Shown piece by piece: positions 8,280-17,553 of a stretch of DNA of 64,000 bases. Under the pieces are notes generated by a model. The model was not told the DNA's origin. It made no database searches and was given only the letters and a program-made list of their open reading frames with translations. The stretch is from contig JAUJOZ010000001.1 in the NCBI GenBank assembly GCA_030447415.1, forward strand, positions 62,001-126,000. The letters are read 5' to 3'. Every line of letters starts with the position of its first letter. Within the stretch, counting starts at the first letter, position 1. A program made the position numbers and the translations under genes. This DNA comes from Thermomicrobiales bacterium (GTDB lineage Bacteria > Chloroflexota > Chloroflexia > Thermomicrobiales > UBA6265).

Positions 8280-9965
8280 ATGACCTCGGATCGTGTCCCA
8301 GCCGACATCGCGCGCCGGGCGTTCGACTTGATCGTTGTCGGCGCCGGGATCAATGGGGCCGGGATCGCGCGGGACGCGGCCATGCGTGGCCTCCACGTGC
8401 TGGTGCTCGATAAGGGGGACATTGCGAGCGGCACCACGAGCTGGTCGACCCGCCTGATCCACGGCGGGTTGCGCTACCTGGAGCACGGAGAGGTAGGCCT
8501 GGTTCGGGAGTCGCTGCGAGAGCGCGAGCGACTGCTGCACGCCGCGCCCCATCTCGTTCGGCCGCTACCCCTGGTCATTCCGATCTACGAGGGGGACCGG
8601 CGCGGGCCGCTGACGATCCGGGCCGGGATGGTGGCCTACGACATCCTTTCCTTTGACAAGTCGCTGGACCGGCACCGGATGCTGTCCGCGGAGGAGGCGC
8701 TGCACCGAGTGCCCGGCCTCAACCCGGAAGGCCTACGCGGGGCGGCCGTCTACTACGACGCTCAGGTCGAGTACGCTGAACGGCTGGCGGTGGAGAACGC
8801 TCTGGCGGCCCGCGACCACGGCGCCGTGGTCCTGACCTACGCGCGGGTGGACCGCTTGCTGATCGAGGACGGCGCGGTCCGCGGTGTGGCATTCACCGAT
8901 CTCCTAGCAGAAGCGCAAGCGGGGGAGGAAATCGCCCGGGCAGCGGTCACGGTCAATGTTGCCGGGCCATGGGTGGACCGAGTTCTGGCCGGGACCAGTC
9001 CCGGCGATGCCGGATCGAACGGAATGGGCGACCGAGCGGCCGGCCGCATGATTGGGGGAACCAAGGGGAGCCACATCGTCGTCGAGTCCTTCGCCGGTGC
9101 GCCGGCAGACGCGCTCTACGTTGAGGCGCGCCACGACGGCCGACCCTACTTCGTCGTCCCTTGGAACAACCAATACCTGATCGGCACGACCGACACCCGT
9201 TACACGGGCGATCTCGACCGGGTGGAGGCGAGCGACGAGGAGATCGACTACCTCATCGCGGAAACCAACCGGGTCCTACCCGGCGCGGGCCTCACCCGCG
9301 CCCACGTTACCTTTACCTATGCCGGAGTGCGGCCCTTGCCGTACCAGGCGGAAGGCGTCGAGGGAGGTATCACGCGGCGCCACGTGGTCCACGACCATGC
9401 GGAGGCAGGGAGTCCTCCGCTCGGGGGCTTTCTCTCCATCGTCGGCGGCAAGCTGACGACGTATCGAAACCTGGCCGAGCAGACGGTGGACGCGGTCTTC
9501 AAGAAACTGGGCCGGCCGGCTCCGGCCTCCCGGACGGCGCGGGAGCCGTTGCCGGGTGGCGGGCCGGACTTCGCGGCGTTCGGGGCGCGGTTCGCGGCCG
9601 AAAGTGATCTGCCCGCCCTGTCGACCGACCACCTGCTGCGCGTGTACGGCACGCGGGCCGGCGAGGTGCTTGCGCTGGCGAGCGAGGGGCCGGACCTGCG
9701 CGAGCCGTTCAGCCCGGAAACGGGTGCCATCGGGGCGGAGATTGTGCTCGCCTTCCGCCGGGAGTTGGCGGCGACCCTCGCCGACGCCCTGCTGCGGCGA
9801 ACGATGGTCGGGGTTGGTCCCGCCGCCGGGATTGGCGCCGACGAGGCAGCGGCCGTCATCGCCCGCCGGTACCTCGGGTGGAGCGAGGCGCGAGCGGGAC
9901 GGGAGGTGGCCAGCTACCGCGACTACGTCGCGCGCTTCCGCCCGCGTGCCCTGGCGACCGTCTGA
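8280..9965 (+). CDS. glpD: aerobic glycerol-3-phosphate dehydrogenase
   Basis: FAD-dependent, membrane-associated enzyme that oxidises glycerol 3-phosphate to dihydroxyacetone phosphate and passes electrons to quinone. It has 561 residues, the usual length. The FAD dinucleotide motif GAGINGAG is at residues 21-28, followed by DKGDIASGTTSWSTRLIHGG, a conserved block of the family. Substrate-site segments include FVVPWNNQYLIGTTDT and SIVGGKLTTYRNLAEQ, and an alpha-helical C-terminal domain follows from about 420. I chose the ATG at 8280 because AAGGA lies seven bases before it; the ATG at 8265 has no ribosome site. No glycerol kinase or facilitator is adjacent, so regulation by glycerol cannot be inferred. 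Its 3' end abuts the remains of an M28 peptidase. Confidence 0.95.
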   Translation: MTSDRVPADIARRAFDLIVVGAGINGAGIARDAAMRGLHVLVLDKGDIASGTTSWSTRLIHGGLRYLEHGEVGLVRESLRERERLLHAAPHLVRPLPLVIPIYEGDRRGPLTIRAGMVAYDILSFDKSLDRHRMLSAEEALHRVPGLNPEGLRGAAVYYDAQVEYAERLAVENALAARDHGAVVLTYARVDRLLIEDGAVRGVAFTDLLAEAQAGEEIARAAVTVNVAGPWVDRVLAGTSPGDAGSNGMGDRAAGRMIGGTKGSHIVVESFAGAPADALYVEARHDGRPYFVVPWNNQYLIGTTDTRYTGDLDRVEASDEEIDYLIAETNRVLPGAGLTRAHVTFTYAGVRPLPYQAEGVEGGITRRHVVHDHAEAGSPPLGGFLSIVGGKLTTYRNLAEQTVDAVFKKLGRPAPASRTAREPLPGGGPDFAAFGARFAAESDLPALSTDHLLRVYGTRAGEVLALASEGPDLREPFSPETGAIGAEIVLAFRRELAATLADALLRRTMVGVGPAAGIGADEAAAVIARRYLGWSEARAGREVASYRDYVARFRPRALATV

Positions 9966-9968
9966 GGG

Positions 9969-10699
9969 CAAGGCACAGCTACGCCGCGGCCGGAACCTGG
10001 ATCGCCGGCGGTTACCTGTACCGTCGCAGGGGCGAGTGCGGGTTGAACGTTTGGCACGAGCACTTCGTCACCAACGATGGCTTCTTGGTGCTCAATGTCG
10101 TCAGGGAGGTGCCGGGGCGGGACCGGAGGGAGGTCCGCCGGATCCTGGGACACGAAGAGTCCATCTCGGACGGCAGCACCATCCCGGTGCCGACGACACC
10201 GCGATGGGTATCACGGGATTGCTTGAGATGGCTCGGATCCTTGCCGGATAAGGTCTGGAGCACCCGTTCCGCTTCATCTCCACCAAGGCCGAGGGGGTTG
10301 GCATCCAGGGGGCACAAGTTCGGGTTGCACTCGGTCGAGGAGGAGGTCCCGTACGCCTATGCCTTCAACCTTGATGCCACCGGCTCCCCTCTCTACACCC
10401 CGCAGTTAATCCTCAACGCCGACGAGGAGGTCGCCTGGTTGGAAGAGCTCCTCGTCGAGTTGAACGACACTTCCGGGCTGGGTCAAGATCTGCGCCTGCT
10501 CTATGACCCGGCGATCGTCGGCGACGACGCCCTGCTGCGCGATCAAGGCATCCGTACGGTGCTGCCTGGGCGCGAGATGTATGGCGGGAGCGAGACGCAC
10601 CGCACCCTGGACGATACCTTGGACATCGTCGGCCTGGGGAATGTCCGGACCGTGACGCAGCTGCTCGTTCTCGGCGTCCGGTCGCTGGCCGGGGAGTGA
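9969..10699 (+). pseudogene. decayed M28 family metallopeptidase
   Basis: Fragments of one M28 (aminopeptidase Y-like) peptidase occur in different frames in the right order. Frame A (about 9978-10185) gives GLNVWHEHFVTNDG, NVVREVPG and RILGHEESISDGST, the last matching the zinc-binding block usually written GAHYDS. Frame B then gives HHPGADDTAMG and ITGLLEMARILAG, the unmistakable second metal block, ending in a TAA at 10249-10251; the same frame continues past the stop with EHPFRFISTKAEGVGIQGAQ. From about 10313 frame A resumes with YAFNLDATGS and ends in THRTLDDTLDIVGLGNV, typical of the M28 C-terminus. At least two frameshifts and one stop are needed, so the gene is dead. The N-terminal region is missing against glpD. 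Confidence 0.75.
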
Positions 10700-10879
10700 T
10701 GCACGACGGTCGTGCTGACCGGCAGTCCCGGTGGCCGGCGGCCGGTCGTGCCTAGACCCGTTCCTGCGTCGGGAGGTGAAACGACCGTCCGGCGCCGCGC
10801 GTTGAATGATCGAAGGTGCCGGAGGCGTGGTTGCCGTTGGGCGGGTGGCGCGAGACGGCGAAGCAGGGGGCCGCGCGTG

Positions 10880-12085
10880 ATGAGTCGGTTGATGGGTAGC
10901 TGGATACGGATGGCGGGCAGCGCGCGGTCGGCGGCGGTCGTCGCCGTCGTCGCCTTGGCGCTCGGTTTGGCGACTCCCGTGGCGTCGGCGCGGCCGACCG
11001 ACCCGAACTGGGCGCCGCCGCGCACGGTGTACATCCCCGAGACGGGCCAGACCATCGACCGCCTGTTTCTCGACCTGTGGCGGGAGTGGGGCGGCATCTA
11101 CGCGTGGGGTAACCCGATCACGCCCGAGATCACCGAGGACGACGGCCATATCGTCCAGTATTACGAGTACGCGCGGTTCGAGTACTGGCCCGAGGGCGAC
11201 GCTGCCGGCAACTACGTCACCCTCGGCACGATCGGCGCCGCGTTGCGGCCGTACCTGGTTCCCCGCGTCGCGGCGAAGACCACCGCCAAGGGCGGCCGCC
11301 TCGGGGATGCGGCCCGCGGCGCGGTGATCGAGGCGCGGGCCTGGGCAACGGTCGATCCCGACGAGGCTGGGGCGAACGAGCCTACCTACCGGTTCATCGC
11401 CGAGACCGGGCACGGCGTGTGGGGCGGGTTCCGAGCCTTCTGGGAGGCGACGGGTGAGGCGGCCTACATCGGGAACCCGCTGACGGAGGAGTACGTCGTC
11501 GGCGACACGAGCTATCAAGTCTTCGAGCGGGGCAAGCTCGCCTGGCGGCCGGGGACGGACGTTTGGATGGAGCCGATTGGAACGCTCCTAGCCGAGCGTT
11601 ACCGACTCGACCGGTCGCCGGTGGCGCAGGGAGACATCCCAGCCTACAGCGAGGAGCTCTTCGTCCCGCCGCTCGCCGTCCCGGAGCCGTCCCTGGCCCC
11701 GCCGCCCCCACCGGGCGCCGCGAAGTCGATTGTCGTCTCCCTGGGCGAACAGGCCCTGTGGGCCTACGAGGGCACGACGATCGTGCGCAGCACCTACGTC
11801 AGCACCGGCAAGGACAAGTTCAAGACGCCGCCCGGCACGTTCTTTGTCAACAGCAAGCTGCCGGTCCAGGACATGGCCGGTGTCATCGGCGGCGAGTCCT
11901 ATGATGTGCCGAAGGTGCCCGATGTCATGTACTTCACCGATCGTGGCCACGCCCTGCACGGGACCTACTGGCACGAGAACTTCGGCGAGCCGATGAGTCA
12001 CGGCTGCATTAACCTGCCGCTCGACGTCTCCAAGTGGCTCTACGATTGGGCGCCGACCGGCACGCCGGTAGTGATCGTGCCGTAG
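10880..12085 (+). CDS. exported L,D-transpeptidase (YkuD domain)
   Basis: Secreted or surface enzyme that would form 3-3 cross-links in peptidoglycan or attach proteins to it. The 401-residue protein starts at the ATG 10880, with AGGGGG about nine bases upstream. A signal peptide runs from residue 1 to about 37 (hydrophobic core SAAVVAVVALALGLATPVAS). Residues 40-270 form a region with repeated aromatic segments of the GNPITEE/VQYYEYARFEYWP kind, seen in exported Thermomicrobia-type proteins. The YkuD catalytic domain covers about 280-401, with HGTYWHENFGEPMSHGCINL holding the catalytic Cys at about 376 and the upstream His. A Pro-rich linker precedes the domain. A strong hairpin follows the stop at 12117. 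It is transcribed alone. Confidence 0.88.
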   Translation: MSRLMGSWIRMAGSARSAAVVAVVALALGLATPVASARPTDPNWAPPRTVYIPETGQTIDRLFLDLWREWGGIYAWGNPITPEITEDDGHIVQYYEYARFEYWPEGDAAGNYVTLGTIGAALRPYLVPRVAAKTTAKGGRLGDAARGAVIEARAWATVDPDEAGANEPTYRFIAETGHGVWGGFRAFWEATGEAAYIGNPLTEEYVVGDTSYQVFERGKLAWRPGTDVWMEPIGTLLAERYRLDRSPVAQGDIPAYSEELFVPPLAVPEPSLAPPPPPGAAKSIVVSLGEQALWAYEGTTIVRSTYVSTGKDKFKTPPGTFFVNSKLPVQDMAGVIGGESYDVPKVPDVMYFTDRGHALHGTYWHENFGEPMSHGCINLPLDVSKWLYDWAPTGTPVVIVP

Positions 12086-12116
12086 GCCGTTCGGTCCCAG
12101 ACGACCGACGGTGGGC

Positions 12117-12138
12117 GAGCGCCGCTGGGGCGGCGCTC
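12117..12138 (+). terminator. hairpin after L,D-transpeptidase gene
   Basis: A perfect nine-base-pair stem, GAGCGCCGC pairing with GCGGCGCTC around a TGGG loop, lies 32 bases after the stop codon. No T-run follows, so it may act as a weak or Rho-assisted terminator, or protect the 3' end. Confidence 0.55.
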
Positions 12139-12690
12139 GGGCCTGGTTGAGGCATCCCTGGCGGAGTCGGAGCAATAGGGTAGCGCCACCCAGTTTGACG
12201 CGGGCGGTCGCCGCTCATTGGTCGTCCCCAATCGTGCTGGCGCGCGACGCCGTGAGCCAGTTGACGCGCCGATCGTCGACCGGTTCTCCCTGCGACCCAC
12301 CTTACGCCTTGTCCCAGGGACCGAGTCAAGCGATGGCGCTGTGGCAGGCGAGCGCCGGTTCGTGGGACACCCGGCTTAGCCGAGCACGTCGTCCTTGGAC
12401 GACCCAACACGTTGCGCCACTTCTGGAGCTGACTTGGACCAACGCGGAGGCGGCGGCGCTCGCCGCAGACTAGCGGTGCCGGACACCCGACCCGTGCGCC
12501 AACGCGGTACCGGGCAGCCTCGGTGCCGCGTTGGGTCGCCCAGCACCGGCGCCCGCTCTGAACGTTCGGAGTCGACTGCCGGCCGGGGGGACGACCGGGT
12601 CTGACGCGCCGAGCCGCCGTTGGCGCGGCACCGCTGTCCACTCCGAGGTCGCGGAAGCGACGGGGGTCGACTCAGCACGTTCAGAACCTG
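12139..12690. other. intergenic stretch, no gene seen
   Basis: About 550 bp with no supported gene on either strand. Frames here are arginine- and serine-rich antisense-type reads without family signatures. It may contain remains of a lost gene but I could not identify any. Confidence 0.3.
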
Positions 12691-12969
12691 GTGCGTTCCG
12701 GCCGGCCCGTCCGCGTCCCGGTCCCCGACCTCCGGCCGGCCCCCGGCTACCGCCCCCGCTGGCCGGCTCCATCCCCGCCCGACGGGCCCGCTCCCCACCG
12801 CTACGCCCGCCGCCCCGGCAAGCTGACGCCCGCGCAAGAAGCGGCGATCCGTTCCCTCGCCGGCGCCAAGAGCCTGCGCTCCTTGGCCGCCGACTTCGGC
12901 GTCGGCCACGAGACGGTGCGGGCGGTCGTGCGCGAACGTCCGGCCGCGGCCGCAGCGCCAGACGGATGA
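12691..12969 (+). CDS. small helix-turn-helix protein
   Basis: A 92-residue protein whose C-terminal half is a recognisable helix-turn-helix of the kind found at the end of resolvases and in small phage-type DNA-binding proteins: KLTPAQEAAIRSL, then SLRSLAADFGVGHETVRAVV. The first 45 residues are Pro/Arg-rich (PDLRPAPGYRPRWPAPSP) and probably disordered. The start is a GTG at 12691 without a clear ribosome site, and the true protein may be longer upstream. It could be the detached DNA-binding end of a recombinase, a stand-alone regulator, or a relic. It converges on the SnoaL/cupin gene, ending 35 bp from that gene's stop. Confidence 0.5.
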   Translation: MRSGRPVRVPVPDLRPAPGYRPRWPAPSPPDGPAPHRYARRPGKLTPAQEAAIRSLAGAKSLRSLAADFGVGHETVRAVVRERPAAAAAPDG

Positions 12970-13004
12970 TCTGGGGCACCCCTGCGCTTCGCGACCGGAG
13001 CCCG

Positions 13005-14273
13005 CTAGGGGGCAACCGCTTCGGTGGCCGGGGCGATGGCGAGGACGAGAATGACCAGGGGCTCGTCCCCCACATTGCGCACGGCGACGGCGGTGCCGGG
13101 CCGGAGGAGCGCCCCGTCCCCCGCGGCGAGCCAGCCCGCCTCCACGTCGCCGCTCGACCGGGGCGATCCCCGCGTCACCCAGGCCACCCCGTTGTCGACC
13201 TCCAGGCCGACGGATCCCGCCTCGACGGCGAGCAGCGCCGGCCCCGCGAGCGCGTGCGTGGAAAATGCCGCCCCGGGCTCCAGCGTCGCTCGCCCCAGCG
13301 CCACGCCCGCCGGGCCCGCCGGGAGCGGAGTCGTCCGCCCTCCGGCCAGCGGTCGGACGATGAGCCCGTCCGGACGGGCTTGGAGTGCGCCATCCCACGG
13401 AACGGCGAGCCCCGCCCCGGTCTGGGCGAGGGCTTGGGTCGGCGTGCCGCCGTCGTTGCGGACCGCGTGGCTCGTCCGCGGGGGCAGAGCGAGGAAATCG
13501 CCTGCGGACAGCACCGCTTCGGTCCCCGGGGCGACCGCCGTCGGGCGGCCCTCCGCGCCTGCCGCAGCGACCGGAGCGAGCAGCGCCGGTCCGGGCGACC
13601 TGCCGTCGATCGAGACGGTCAAGGACCCCGCCTCCACGTAGATCACGCGCAACTCGCTGGCCACCTCCGCCTCGCGGTGCCATCCCGCCGGGTAGGTAAG
13701 GCGCTCGAGCGCGACGGCTTGGCTGGCCGGCAGCGGCGTGGCGAGGGGCGTCCGCGCTAGCTGCTCCAGCAGGGCGAGCCCGTCGGCGCTCCCCCATAGC
13801 TCGACGACTCGGTCGCCCGCGATGCGGAAGGCGTCGAGCGACCGCGAGACGCGCGGCTCGTGCCCGAGCGGGATGCCGACGAACCGGCCTCCCGCGGTCC
13901 CCCGCACGGTTGCCCGCGCCATCACCCACTCCCCCGCGGCGACGAGGTCCTCCACGACCAGGCGGGCATCGGGGAAGGCGGCGTGGACGGCCGCAAGGTA
14001 GCGGGCGAGACCAGCGCGGTCGGGCGGGACGCCGGGGACGGGCGCGCGGGCGACAAAATCCGGGGCCACTACGGCATCGAGCGCGGCGGGGTCGCCGGTG
14101 CGCAGCACGGTGTTGGCCGCGTCGTAGAAGGCGACGACCGCCGTCCGGGCGTCGGCAACGGGCCGGGTGTCGACCGCCCGGACGGCGATCAACGCGCTGG
14201 CCGAGAGCAGCGCGACGGCGGTGACGACCGCGAGCAGGCAGACCATCAGGTTGAGGCGAGCGCGGCGGGCCAT
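13005..14273 (-). CDS. membrane-anchored SnoaL-like plus double-cupin protein
   Basis: A 422-residue protein starting at the ATG 14273, chosen because GAGGTG lies seven bases upstream; an upstream start would add eight residues without a ribosome site. Residues 1-33 form a signal or anchor helix (LMVCLLAVVTAVALLSASALIAV). Residues about 45-170 are a SnoaL/NTF2-like ester-cyclase domain, with the pattern VVAFYDAANTVLRTGDPAALDAVVAPDFV and RYLAAVHAAFPDARLVVEDLVA. Two cupin-like beta domains follow (about 185-310 and 315-420), with ALPPRTSHAVRNDGG and LLRPGTAVAVRN as the second cupin motifs. Substrate and activity are unknown. The gene is divergent from nothing close on its 5' side; the next upstream gene on the same strand is the LuxR-type regulator, whose 3' end lies 232 bp away. 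Confidence 0.65.
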   Translation of the reverse strand: MARRARLNLMVCLLAVVTAVALLSASALIAVRAVDTRPVADARTAVVAFYDAANTVLRTGDPAALDAVVAPDFVARAPVPGVPPDRAGLARYLAAVHAAFPDARLVVEDLVAAGEWVMARATVRGTAGGRFVGIPLGHEPRVSRSLDAFRIAGDRVVELWGSADGLALLEQLARTPLATPLPASQAVALERLTYPAGWHREAEVASELRVIYVEAGSLTVSIDGRSPGPALLAPVAAAGAEGRPTAVAPGTEAVLSAGDFLALPPRTSHAVRNDGGTPTQALAQTGAGLAVPWDGALQARPDGLIVRPLAGGRTTPLPAGPAGVALGRATLEPGAAFSTHALAGPALLAVEAGSVGLEVDNGVAWVTRGSPRSSGDVEAGWLAAGDGALLRPGTAVAVRNVGDEPLVILVLAIAPATEAVAP

Positions 14274-14505
14274 GGGCGCACCTCGGCCGAGCGGCAAGCC
14301 GCCCGTTCGCCCGCGCTCCCGGGCGAGGACAATCCCTCGACGGTTCGCCGGGCGCGTCCAGCATGGACCCCGCGCCCGTCGGGCGCATCGGGATCGTGCT
14401 TAAATCGGCGACGACCGATTGGGGGCGGGTGCTAAGGAAGATCCTTAAGGCGCGGGGAGCGGCCTCGGCGGCGGGACGCGGTGCCGTCGTGCCGCCGACG
14501 GCGGC

Positions 14506-16836
14506 TCAGGCGAGGGCATGCCGATGGGCGTAGGCGACGGCGGCGGCTCGGGAGGAGACGCCGAGCTTGCCGAGGACGCTGGTGATGTGGGCGCCCACCG
14601 TCTTGGGGCTGATGAACAGCGCGCCGGCGATCTCGCGGTCCGAGCGGCCGCCGGCGAGGAGCCGCAGCACCTCCAGCTCTCGCCGGGTGAGGCGGCGGGC
14701 GTTGTCCGCGGCGCCGCGAACGGCGGTCGGAGAGCCCACCGCGGCCACCACCTCCGCGGCCGCGGCCGCGGCCTGCTCGTCCGATAGCGACCTTCCCGCC
14801 GCCCACGCGGCGTCGAAACCGGCGGCGCCGAGGGCCGCCTGGGCGGCGGCGGCGGCTCGCTCGCGTCTCGCCCGCTCCGATGGCCTCACCTGATGGCCCA
14901 CGATCTCGCCCCGAGCCGCGGCCGCGGCGAGCAGCCGGGTCGCCGCCAGGGGGCTCCCCGTCGCCAGGGCCAGCCGTGCCACCCCCGCCAGGACGTTGAC
15001 CAGCCCTTCCCGGGACGAGACCCAGTCCCCGGCGGCGATGCCCTCGGCGTAGCGGGCGGCCGCCGCGGGTCGGTCGCCCCGGTCCACGGCTGCCTGACCG
15101 AGCAGGAGCGCGGCGTGGGCCACGCCCCATCGGTAGCCGCCGCGCCGGAACAGGGCGAGGACCTCCCCCAGGAGCGCTTCTGCCCGCGCGCCGGCCCCCC
15201 GCTCCAGCGCGATCTGCCCGAGATGCAGGCGGGCCACGGCGGCGCGGTAGGGCTCGCTCAACGCCTCCAGTTGCGCCGCCGCCGCCTCCAGGACCGGCGG
15301 TGCCCGCCCGGGTTCGGCCCCGTGCGCCAGCGCTATCCCGAGGACGAGCTGGGCATCGGCGGCCCTCCAGGAGTCGTCCAGGTCCCGCCACAAGGCCAGG
15401 CTCTCGGCGGCGTGCGCGACGGCCCGGCCGCCGCCGAGCAACAACTCCTGCGACGCCAGCGCGCGCAGCGCCTTGGCGCGGGCGGTGCTCGGGACCTCGC
15501 CGGCCCGGGCCAGCGCCCGCTCCAGCCAGGCGCGTCCTTCGGCGCGGTGGCTGCGGTGGAACCACAGCGCCGCCAGCGCCCCGGACAGTCCCAGGCCCGG
15601 CTGGGGATCGTCGATCCCTTCGCACCAGGCTAGCGCCGCCCGCAGGTTCGGCAGCTCGGCCTCCAGCCGGTCGAGCCACCGCGTCTGCTCCGGCCCGCCC
15701 CAGGTCGCGATCTCGCCCCGCTCCGCCAGCGCCAGGCACCACGCCGCGTGCCGGTCGCGGACGGAGTCCGCCTCGCCGCTCGCCGCCAGCCGCTCCAGCC
15801 CGTACTCGCGCACCGTCTCCAGCATCGCGTAGCGCGGCTCGCCGCCCGGCCCTTCCTCTTCCCTGAGGAGGCTCTGGTCCACGAGCGACGCGACCGGCTA
15901 GAAGCCGCCGCCGGCGGAATCGCCCGGGGCGGCGACGGCGGCGGCGGCCTCCAAGTTGAAGCCGCCGGCGAAGACCGCCAGGCGCCGGAACAGGGCCTGC
16001 TCGTCGGGTCGGAGCAGGTCGTGACTCCACGCGATCGCGTCGCGCATGGTGCGCTGCCGGGCCGGCGCGTCGCGCGTGCCGCCGGTGAGCAGCGGCAGCC
16101 GGCGTTCCAGCCGCGCCAGCAGCGCCGCCGGCGGCAGCACCTTCGCCCGGGCGGCGGCCAACTCGATGGCCAGGGGCAGCCCGTCGAGGCGGACGCAGAT
16201 GGCGGCGACCGCCGCGGCGTTCTCAGGCGTGACGGCGAAGTTCGCCCGCACCGCCTGCGCCCGCGCGACGAACAGGCGGACGGCCTCGGACGCGGCCACA
16301 TTCGCAACCGAGGACGCGTCGCCTTCCTCCGCCAGCCCGAGCGGCGGCACCGCGTGCTCGCGCTCGCCCGAGACCCGCAGCCGCACCCGACTCGTGACCA
16401 GGATCGTCAGGCGCGGGCAGGCCCTGAGCAGGTCGACCACGAGCGGGGCGGCCTCGACCACCTGCTCGACGTTGTCCAGCACGAGCAGGAGCCGCCGGTC
16501 GCGCAGGAACGCCGCGAGCCGGTCGACCAGGGACTCGTCTCCCACTTCCCGCACGCCCAGGGCTTGGGCGATGGCGGGGGCGACGAGGCCGGGGTCGGCG
16601 ATCGGGGCGAGGCCGACGAACCGGACGCCGTCCGGGAAGTCTTCGACCAGCCCTTCGGCGACCGCGACGGCGAGCCGGGTCTTGCCCGCGCCGCCCGGGC
16701 CGGTCAGCGTGAGGAGGCGGACGTCGGGATGACGCAACAAGTCGACGACCGCGGCGACCTCGCGCTCCCGGCCGACGAGGGGGGTGAGCGGGGCCGGCAG
16801 GTTCGCGGTCGCGGCGGGGGGTGGCACACCGGGCAT
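14506..16836 (-). pseudogene. LuxR-family ATP-binding regulator interrupted by an in-frame TAG
   Basis: A large STAND/AAA-type transcription regulator. From the ATG at 16836: Walker A GPGGAGKT (residues 46-53), Walker [12 protein letters not shown], sensor-like LTILVTSR, then a winged-helix and helical-repeat region, and a C-terminal LuxR HTH (LTRRELEVLRLLAGGRSDREIA, written here in two parts: LTRRELEVLRLL and GGRSDREIAGALF). The expected single protein of about 776 residues is split by one in-frame TAG at codon 313 (15898-15900). The sequence on both sides stays in the same frame (AGGGF before, PVASLVDQSLLREE after), exactly where relatives have a continuous LASLVDQSLL segment. So this is a nonsense change rather than two genes. 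An unlikely alternative is translation of the second half alone from the ATG at 15880-15882. Confidence 0.75.
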
Positions 16837-16905
16837 GGCGCGGCTCGATCCGTCGGCCGGCGGAAGGGCGGTCGGCCCCGATGATGCCGGACGGCGCGGG
16901 CGGCG

Positions 16906-17430
16906 TCAACCGAGGACAGAATCCTTGAACCAGCCCCAGGACTGCGTCTCCGCGACGTGAAGCAGGTATTCCTGACCGAGCTTGGGGACGTAGAGGAGGC
17001 CGAGGGTGACGGCGATGCGGCGCCAGGTGTCGAGGCGCAGCTTCGGAAAGAAGCGGCAGCGGATGAGGTAGAAGAGGAACCAATTCTCGAAGAGATTCGG
17101 GAAGGCGAACAGGAGCCAGCGGATATCCGTCACCTCGAAGAGGAGCACACCGACCAGACGGTACAGATAGAGCCCCACGCTGGTCCGCCGCGCTAGGCGC
17201 TCCTGCCAGCGCAAGGAGACGAACGCTTCCAGTCCCAGATAGTAGAGGTCGAGCACCTTGTCCAGGCTGTGGTAGTGGCGTCCCATCCCGCCGGGGCCAA
17301 AGAACTCGACGATGATCACGTCCGCGCCGTCAAGCAACATCGCCAGGACGCCGCCGAGTAGCGGCCGGCGCAGAATGACTAGCGGCACGACCAGCCGCAG
17401 ACCGATGACAATGAGTTGACCGGTCGTCAT
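16906..17430 (-). CDS. hypothetical integral membrane protein
   Basis: A 174-residue protein that I do not recognise. It begins with a hydrophobic segment (IVIGLRLVVPLVI), followed by further membrane-prone stretches around residues 20-35, 85-105, 112-125 and 135-150. The motifs GMGRHYHSLDKVLDLYYLGLE and FAFPNLFENWFLFYLIRCRF suggest a conserved short membrane family with aromatic and charged residues between helices. The start is the ATG at 17430; no strong ribosome site is evident. It lies downstream of the tyrosine recombinase gene on the same strand and upstream of the LuxR-type regulator. There is nothing to link it functionally to either. Confidence 0.6.
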   Translation of the reverse strand: MTTGQLIVIGLRLVVPLVILRRPLLGGVLAMLLDGADVIIVEFFGPGGMGRHYHSLDKVLDLYYLGLEAFVSLRWQERLARRTSVGLYLYRLVGVLLFEVTDIRWLLFAFPNLFENWFLFYLIRCRFFPKLRLDTWRRIAVTLGLLYVPKLGQEYLLHVAETQSWGWFKDSVLG

Positions 17431-17553
17431 GGGTGTGTGGTGGTGGGTGTTGGGCGCTGGCGAGGGGCGGCGGGCTGGCGTCGCGCCGTCACGTACTTGC
17501 CCTGCCTATCCCCGAATCCCCAGACCAGCACCCGTCACTCCACACGCAGCACC

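Noticed and set aside
14432-16030. Open frame of 532 codons on the minus strand overlapping the LuxR-type gene in another frame
   Set aside because: Arg/Gly/Pro-rich shadow of the regulator gene, with no recognisable domain.
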